DNA of 64,000 nt from Bacteroidota bacterium (GTDB taxonomy: Bacteria > Bacteroidota > Bacteroidia > Chitinophagales > Chitinophagaceae), in NCBI GenBank assembly GCA_018267585.1, contig JAFDYE010000333.1, forward strand, positions 1-64,000, read 5' to 3'. How positions within the stretch are numbered: the stretch's first letter is position 1; each line of letters opens with the position of its first letter. The notes below the pieces were generated by a model, which made no database searches, was not told where the DNA came from, and worked only from the letters and a program-made list of their open reading frames with translations. The translations under genes and the position numbers were made by a program. Positions 59,672 through 64,000 of this stretch are shown here, one piece after another.

Positions 59672-61510
59672 ATGTATCGAACTCATACCTGTGGGGAATT
59701 AAGAGCATCAAATATTGGACAGTCCGTGACATTGGCCGGCTGGGTGCAGACGGTGCGTAAATTCGGCAGTATTACGTTTGTAGACCTTCGTGACCGGTAT
59801 GGTCTCACTCAGCTGCTATTCGGAGAAGAGCTGAACAAAGAGCTCGCAGACAATCCGCTGGGCCGCGAGTTCGTCTTGCAGGTAAAAGGAGAGGTCAGTG
59901 AGCGCACCGCCAGGAATCCGCAACTGCCGACCGGTGAGATCGAATTAAAGGTCACTTCCTTTACCATCCTCAACAGATCCGTGACCCCTCCCTTTACGAT
60001 ACAGGACGATACAGACGGAGGCGATGACCTGCGGATGAAATTCCGCTACCTTGACCTGCGTCGCCAGGCCGTAAAAAAGAACCTCGAGCTGCGCTACGCC
60101 GTCAACCGGGCGGCGCGCAACTACCTCCATGAGAATAATTTCATGGACCTGGAAACGCCTTTCCTCATCAAATCGACACCGGAAGGCGCCAGGGACTTCG
60201 TCGTGCCTTCCCGGATGAACCCCGGACAATTCTATGCCCTGCCCCAGTCCCCACAGACCTTTAAACAGCTGCTCATGGTCAGCGGATACGACCGGTACTA
60301 CCAGGTCGTCAAATGTTTCCGCGACGAAGACCTCCGCGCCGACAGACAGCCCGAATTCACCCAGATCGACTGCGAAATGAGCTTTGTCGAACAGGAAGAC
60401 ATACTAGCAATGTTCGAAGGCATGATCAGGCATATCTTCAGGACGGTTAAGAATATCGACTATACCGAAAAGATAGAGCGAATGACCTGGGAAGAAGCCA
60501 TGTGGCAGTACGGCAACGACAAGCCCGACATCCGGTTTGGCATGCAGATCCTCAATCTCAGGTCCGCGTTTACGATAGGCGGCAAACAGCCGGCCAACGG
60601 CGAACTCATCAATGGCGCCGGCTTTGGCGTATTCGATGACGCGCAAACGGTCCTCGCCATATCCGCGCCCGGCTGCAGCGAATACACCCGCAAGCAGACC
60701 GATGAGCTGACCGAGTGGGTCAAACGTCCGCAGATTGGCATGAAGGGCCTGGTCTATATTAAATACAATACGGACGGAACCCTGAAAAGCAGCGTCGATA
60801 AATTCTATTCCGAAGAAAGGCTGAAGGCGATCGCCACAGCCGCCGGCGCCCAAAAGGGCGACCTCCTCCTTCTCCTGGCAGGAAAAGAAGAACGGACCCG
60901 CAAAGCCATCAGCGAGCTGAGACTGGAAATGGGCAAACGCCTGGGATTCCGTAAGGACAACGAGTTCAAGCTCCTTTGGGTCCTCGACTTCCCGTTGTTC
61001 GAATACGCCGAAGAAGATAACCGCTGGGTAGCCCGTCACCACCCCTTTACCTCTCCCAAACCCTCGGACATCCAGGTCATGATCAATAACAACCCGGTGA
61101 TAGAGAACGCCGAAAAATACCTCGAGCACCCCTACAACCATATCAAGGCAAACGCCTACGACATGGTGCTGAACGGCAATGAGATCGGCGGCGGCTCGAT
61201 CCGTATCTTCCAGCGCGAGCTCCAGGAGAAGATGTTCACCGCCCTCGGGATGAGCCGGGAAGAAGCCCTGCATAAATTTGGATTCCTGCTCGGCGCCTTC
61301 GAATATGGCGCCCCGCCGCACGGCGGCATCGCCTTTGGATTCGACCGGCTCTGCGCGATCCTTGGCGGCAGCGAAAGCATCCGCGACTTCATCGCCTTCC
61401 CGAAGAACAACAGCGGTCGCGACGTAATGCTCGATGCACCCAGCACTATAGACGACAAACAGCTGACCGAACTGTCGATCCAGCTGAACGTGAAAAGAGA
61501 GAATATATGA
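59672..61510 (+). CDS. aspS: Aspartate-tRNA ligase
   Basis: The 612-residue class II enzyme charges tRNA-Asp. It has an N-terminal OB-fold ([29 protein letters not shown]), the class II motif 2 ([24 protein letters not shown]), a GAD insert (residues about 290-420), and motif 3 ([15 protein letters not shown]). It ends near [14 protein letters not shown]. The ATG at 59672 ([11 protein letters not shown]) is the family start. Its stop overlaps the next gene by four bases (ATGA). Confidence 0.98.
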   Translation: MYRTHTCGELRASNIGQSVTLAGWVQTVRKFGSITFVDLRDRYGLTQLLFGEELNKELADNPLGREFVLQVKGEVSERTARNPQLPTGEIELKVTSFTILNRSVTPPFTIQDDTDGGDDLRMKFRYLDLRRQAVKKNLELRYAVNRAARNYLHENNFMDLETPFLIKSTPEGARDFVVPSRMNPGQFYALPQSPQTFKQLLMVSGYDRYYQVVKCFRDEDLRADRQPEFTQIDCEMSFVEQEDILAMFEGMIRHIFRTVKNIDYTEKIERMTWEEAMWQYGNDKPDIRFGMQILNLRSAFTIGGKQPANGELINGAGFGVFDDAQTVLAISAPGCSEYTRKQTDELTEWVKRPQIGMKGLVYIKYNTDGTLKSSVDKFYSEERLKAIATAAGAQKGDLLLLLAGKEERTRKAISELRLEMGKRLGFRKDNEFKLLWVLDFPLFEYAEEDNRWVARHHPFTSPKPSDIQVMINNNPVIENAEKYLEHPYNHIKANAYDMVLNGNEIGGGSIRIFQRELQEKMFTALGMSREEALHKFGFLLGAFEYGAPPHGGIAFGFDRLCAILGGSESIRDFIAFPKNNSGRDVMLDAPSTIDDKQLTELSIQLNVKRENI

Positions 61511-62031
61511 AGACAGCCCTGAAAATAGCAGCCATCCTTAGCTGGTTCAATCTGATCTTTTGGGGCGTCAACCTCATCAGCGCGCTGCCGACCATCGCAA
61601 AAATGGACTCCGTAATGGTCATTTCTCTCGTATTGATGGCGTCCATTCCACTGAATGCATACGCCGGCCTGCAGCTGCACAAAAGCATCCGGCATCCTGC
61701 CGCAAAGCTCAACAGCCAGACACCGACAGGAATCCGTTTTGTAGGCCTGGTCGCTGAGTTCATCGGCTTTCTCTTGCTGCTCGTCGGCCTCGCCATAGTG
61801 CTCAATCCCGAACGGACCCTCACAGCAATAAAAGACGCTCAGAATCCCGTCTTCAAAGACCGGCTTGACACTATTCAGGCCATTAAATTTATTGGAGGAT
61901 TTTTCATATTCCTCGGCGTCGCCGTGTGTGTGAACGCGGTATTGAATTTCCGTCTGCTGCGATGGTACTACCTTGTGAGACAAAGCGACGTCACATCTAA
62001 CGACGACGCCAGACCGAACGACCAGCCCTGA
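61507..62031 (+). CDS. Small membrane protein, unknown function
   Basis: The 174-residue protein has about four membrane segments (near residues 7-27, 37-57, 80-100, 125-150) and a polar C-terminus. The segments read [51 protein letters not shown] and [20 protein letters not shown]. No family is recognised. The ATGA overlap with aspS implies it is co-transcribed with it. Its 3' end overlaps the convergent protease gene by 35 bases. Confidence 0.75.
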   Translation: MKTALKIAAILSWFNLIFWGVNLISALPTIAKMDSVMVISLVLMASIPLNAYAGLQLHKSIRHPAAKLNSQTPTGIRFVGLVAEFIGFLLLLVGLAIVLNPERTLTAIKDAQNPVFKDRLDTIQAIKFIGGFFIFLGVAVCVNAVLNFRLLRWYYLVRQSDVTSNDDARPNDQP

Positions 62032-63487
62032 TCACTGCCACAAGCCCGGTCAGCGCCAAAAGAATGCTGACGATGATCAGGAGCCGGGTCACCGGCTCCA
62101 TCGCCGCCCGGCCATTCCGGATATTCTCCTGGCAGCTCGCGATATAGGTATAAAGCCCCGGATAATGGCTGTTGTATTTCTGCACTGCCTCAAACTTGCC
62201 AAGTGCCGCCCGGTAATGACCCTGCTCAAACGCCGACAGCCCCTGGGAAAAAAGACGGGTAGACTGGCTGATCCCCGGATTGACAGAATCCAAAAACTCG
62301 TAAAGGATGGCGACCGGCACGGCAAAATTCAATCCCGCCGCCAAACCGCCGGTATTCTCCAGGCTGCCGAACGTCGTCAGCCCGATCACCTCCCCCCTCT
62401 CATTACAGACCGGACCACCGCTGCTGCCATGGTTGATGTTGGCGTCCATCTGGACCAGCGGCCATCCGCCAACCGACTTTTTGATCGCGCTGACGATACC
62501 CGTGGTCATCGTAGGCTCGATCGCCGAGGCCGATGATACAAAGTCGTTGTTCGTAACAGGACCAGGATACCCATAAACGAACAGCTGCTCCCCCACCTGC
62601 GGCAGCCCCGACTGCGTAAGCCTGAGCACAGGCATATCTTCACCGGCCGCAATCTTCAGAATAGCGATATCCTTCCCCGGCATCGGCTCACCCTTCGCGA
62701 TGACAGTTGCAGGCTTTTTGACCGTATCGCTGCGCAGGCTGTTCGCATCGCTCCTGTACACTACGTAGATATCCTTCTTCAGGTCATACAGGATCATGGA
62801 AAAAAGACGCGAGTAGACAGACGCATAGGTATTATAAAGCAGGCTCCGCTGCTGCTCGGTAAAATGCGTGGCCCAGGAGGTCTCCAGCGCAGCGATGCTC
62901 GCATCCGTTATCTGATGGAAGGCAGAGAGAATGAACTGCCGGCGGATAAAAGACTCCTCCCGCTCGATCAAATGGCAATTGGTAGCCACATAGCCATTTC
63001 CCGTGAGAAAAAATCCAGTACCCGTAGCAGTGATCTGCTCAGGCTGTTTGATATAGTCGAACGTCGTCTGAAAAAATCGGGCAGGACGGCTGTTCATCTC
63101 CTTCAGCACGATATCGAGCTTCTGCTCGGCCGTGACCCCACCGCCATGGTCCAGATTTTGAATGGAGTCAAGCAGGGCATTAAAGGCCCTGGCATCCATT
63201 TTCATGCTGTTCACATATACGTTCGCGGAATACTCAGTACGGATCATCACGATACCCGCACGGTTAAGCGCATAATTCTCCACACCCGAAAGCTTGCCGG
63301 TTTGAGGGGTGGAGAGGCTGCTTCTGCTGTAGACGCCTGCACCTGCCCTGCCGCCGTCACCACCATGAGAATGTGGATTATTGGGAGCCTCGGTGGAAGA
63401 GGGTTCATCAGAAACGACGGCCTGAGCAGGGACTCTGGATCCCGGAAACACAAAAAAAGCCATTAAAAAAAGTAACCTTCCCCTCAT
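61997..63487 (-). CDS. Membrane-anchored trypsin-like serine protease (HtrA-like catalytic domain)
   Basis: The 496-residue protein has an N-terminal signal segment (LLFLMAFFVF) and a His/Gly/Ser-rich linker (NNPHSHGGDGGRAGAGVYS). The chymotrypsin-like domain has the triad His 172 (ATNCHLIE), Asp 273 (GKDIAILKI) and Ser 356 (HGSSGGPV). A roughly 80-residue helical region precedes the catalytic aspartate. After the protease domain lie a TPR-like pair (FEQGHYRAALGKFEAVQKYN) and a C-terminal membrane segment ([21 protein letters not shown]) followed by basic residues. No PDZ domain is evident. It is a candidate periplasmic quality-control protease. Confidence 0.88.
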   Translation of the reverse strand: MRGRLLFLMAFFVFPGSRVPAQAVVSDEPSSTEAPNNPHSHGGDGGRAGAGVYSRSSLSTPQTGKLSGVENYALNRAGIVMIRTEYSANVYVNSMKMDARAFNALLDSIQNLDHGGGVTAEQKLDIVLKEMNSRPARFFQTTFDYIKQPEQITATGTGFFLTGNGYVATNCHLIEREESFIRRQFILSAFHQITDASIAALETSWATHFTEQQRSLLYNTYASVYSRLFSMILYDLKKDIYVVYRSDANSLRSDTVKKPATVIAKGEPMPGKDIAILKIAAGEDMPVLRLTQSGLPQVGEQLFVYGYPGPVTNNDFVSSASAIEPTMTTGIVSAIKKSVGGWPLVQMDANINHGSSGGPVCNERGEVIGLTTFGSLENTGGLAAGLNFAVPVAILYEFLDSVNPGISQSTRLFSQGLSAFEQGHYRAALGKFEAVQKYNSHYPGLYTYIASCQENIRNGRAAMEPVTRLLIIVSILLALTGLVAVIRAGRSVWRRR

Positions 63488-63507
63488 CCTATGGCATTTT
63501 AAAGTTT

Positions 63508-63544
63508 GTACCCCGGAGGGTACAAGCCGGACTCCCCCCGGCTT
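63508..63544. promoter_or_regulatory. Two adjacent hairpins between protease and rarA
   Basis: GTACCC-CGGA-GGGTAC (63508-63523) and AAGCCGG-ACTCCCC-CCGGCTT (63524/25-63544) are contiguous perfect inverted repeats, with arms of 6 and 7 bp. They lie in the 120-base divergent region, closer to the protease start. They may be transcript leader structures or protein-binding sites. Confidence 0.45.
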
Positions 63545-63607
63545 TGTCCTCCAATTTAAACATGAAAACGGGTAACTTGTTGTACTATTGTCACTTAAAA
63601 TTTTGTT

Positions 63608-64000
63608 ATGTCATCTTCCAAAGCCCCTCTGGCAGAGCGGCTAAGGCCGCAAACCCTCGATCAGCTGGTTGGTCAGCAGCACCTGACCGGCAAAGGGAGC
63701 GTGCTCCGGACGGCCATAGAACACGGCAAGCCCCCCTCCATGATCCTTTGGGGACCGCCTGGAACGGGTAAAACGACCATCGCCGGCATCATTGCGAATA
63801 GCCTGCAGGTACCCTTCTATACCCTCAGCGCCATCTCCGCGGGAGTCAAAGAGGTCCGGGAAGTGATCGCAGAAGCAAAAGAGCGCGAAAAAGCCATCCT
63901 GTTCATCGACGAGATACACCGCTTCAATAAGGGACAACAGGACGCCCTGCTGGGAGCCGTCGAAAAAGGGATCGTCACCCTCATCGGAGCAACCACCGAA
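63608..64000 (+). CDS. rarA: Replication-associated recombination protein RarA (MgsA), N-terminal 131 codons
   Basis: The gene runs off the right edge. The product begins [20 protein letters not shown] and continues [14 protein letters not shown], the Walker [28 protein letters not shown], Walker [19 protein letters not shown] and the sensor 1 GATTE. This is the AAA+ clamp-loader-like ATPase RarA (MgsA/WRNIP1 family), which acts at blocked replication forks. The ATG at 63608 gives the canonical start. TACTATTG upstream (63583-63590) is a 7-of-8 match to the -7 element. Confidence 0.95.
   Translation, partial: MSSSKAPLAERLRPQTLDQLVGQQHLTGKGSVLRTAIEHGKPPSMILWGPPGTGKTTIAGIIANSLQVPFYTLSAISAGVKEVREVIAEAKEREKAILFIDEIHRFNKGQQDALLGAVEKGIVTLIGATTE

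Overview
The window looks like the chromosome of a Bacteroidota species, most likely of the Chitinophagales (Chitinophaga-like). The signs are a secreted protein with a C-terminal type IX secretion (T9SS) sorting domain, a carboxypeptidase-regulatory/plug/beta-barrel outer-membrane protein of the OMP_b-brl_3 type, a head-GIN (DUF2807) lipoprotein, a DUF4953-type metalloprotease, a LytTR/His_kinase pair, few Shine-Dalgarno sequences, and repeated TAnnTTTG-like -7 promoter elements. The genus is inference. No tRNA, rRNA, CRISPR array, transposase, phage gene or integration site was seen. Gene density is high and many neighbours overlap by 1-7 bases.

Layout. 1-8.9 kb: the N-terminal part of a lipoprotein alpha-2-macroglobulin (A2M) gene running off the left edge, divergent from pbpC (the classic pbpC/A2M pairing), a small secreted-protein/GIN-lipoprotein pair, guaA, and a periplasmic binding-protein-like gene. 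8.9-19.9 kb: a dispersed ligase-associated DNA damage response module (metallo-beta-lactamase exonuclease, ATP-dependent DNA ligase, Lhr-type DEXH helicase, PdeM nuclease). It is interrupted by a di-heme cytochrome, a lipoprotein and a small membrane protein. It continues, through a start/stop overlap, into a histone-deacetylase-family enzyme, and faces a LexA-like (HTH + S24) repressor gene whose promoter carries overlapping half-sites. 19.9-33 kb: a 24-bp minisatellite, secA, a large T9SS cargo protein with an internal duplication, an alginate-lyase-family protein, a zinc metalloprotease and an outer-membrane beta-barrel protein.

33-42.4 kb: a two-component system, two amidohydrolase-superfamily proteins with partly degenerate metal sites, deoC with a low-complexity insertion, a repeat-rich spacer, a SPOR protein and an M20 peptidase. 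42.7-49.2 kb: a malic enzyme/phosphotransacetylase fusion followed closely by MlaE/MlaF-type lipid-transport genes and an AraC regulator, then a PEBP-like protein and sucD. 49.2-64 kb: a tiny Arg/Asp heptad-repeat secreted protein, a 2053-residue thioester-type A2M, an EcsC-like protein, an FAD oxidoreductase, two MtfA-family membrane-anchored metallopeptidases, aspS, a small membrane protein, a membrane-anchored trypsin-like protease, and the start of rarA at the right edge.

Themes. (i) DNA repair: the ligase-associated module, the LexA-like regulator and rarA. (ii) Cell-envelope defence and maintenance: two A2M proteins, PBP1C, SPOR, Mla-type transport, and several envelope proteases. (iii) Short degenerate tandem repeats between genes (24-, 28/29- and 19-bp periods), and Pro/Gly/Ala-rich insertions or tails in otherwise conserved enzymes, suggesting a genome prone to small repeat expansions. 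Functions are read from motifs and family knowledge; no database search was possible.
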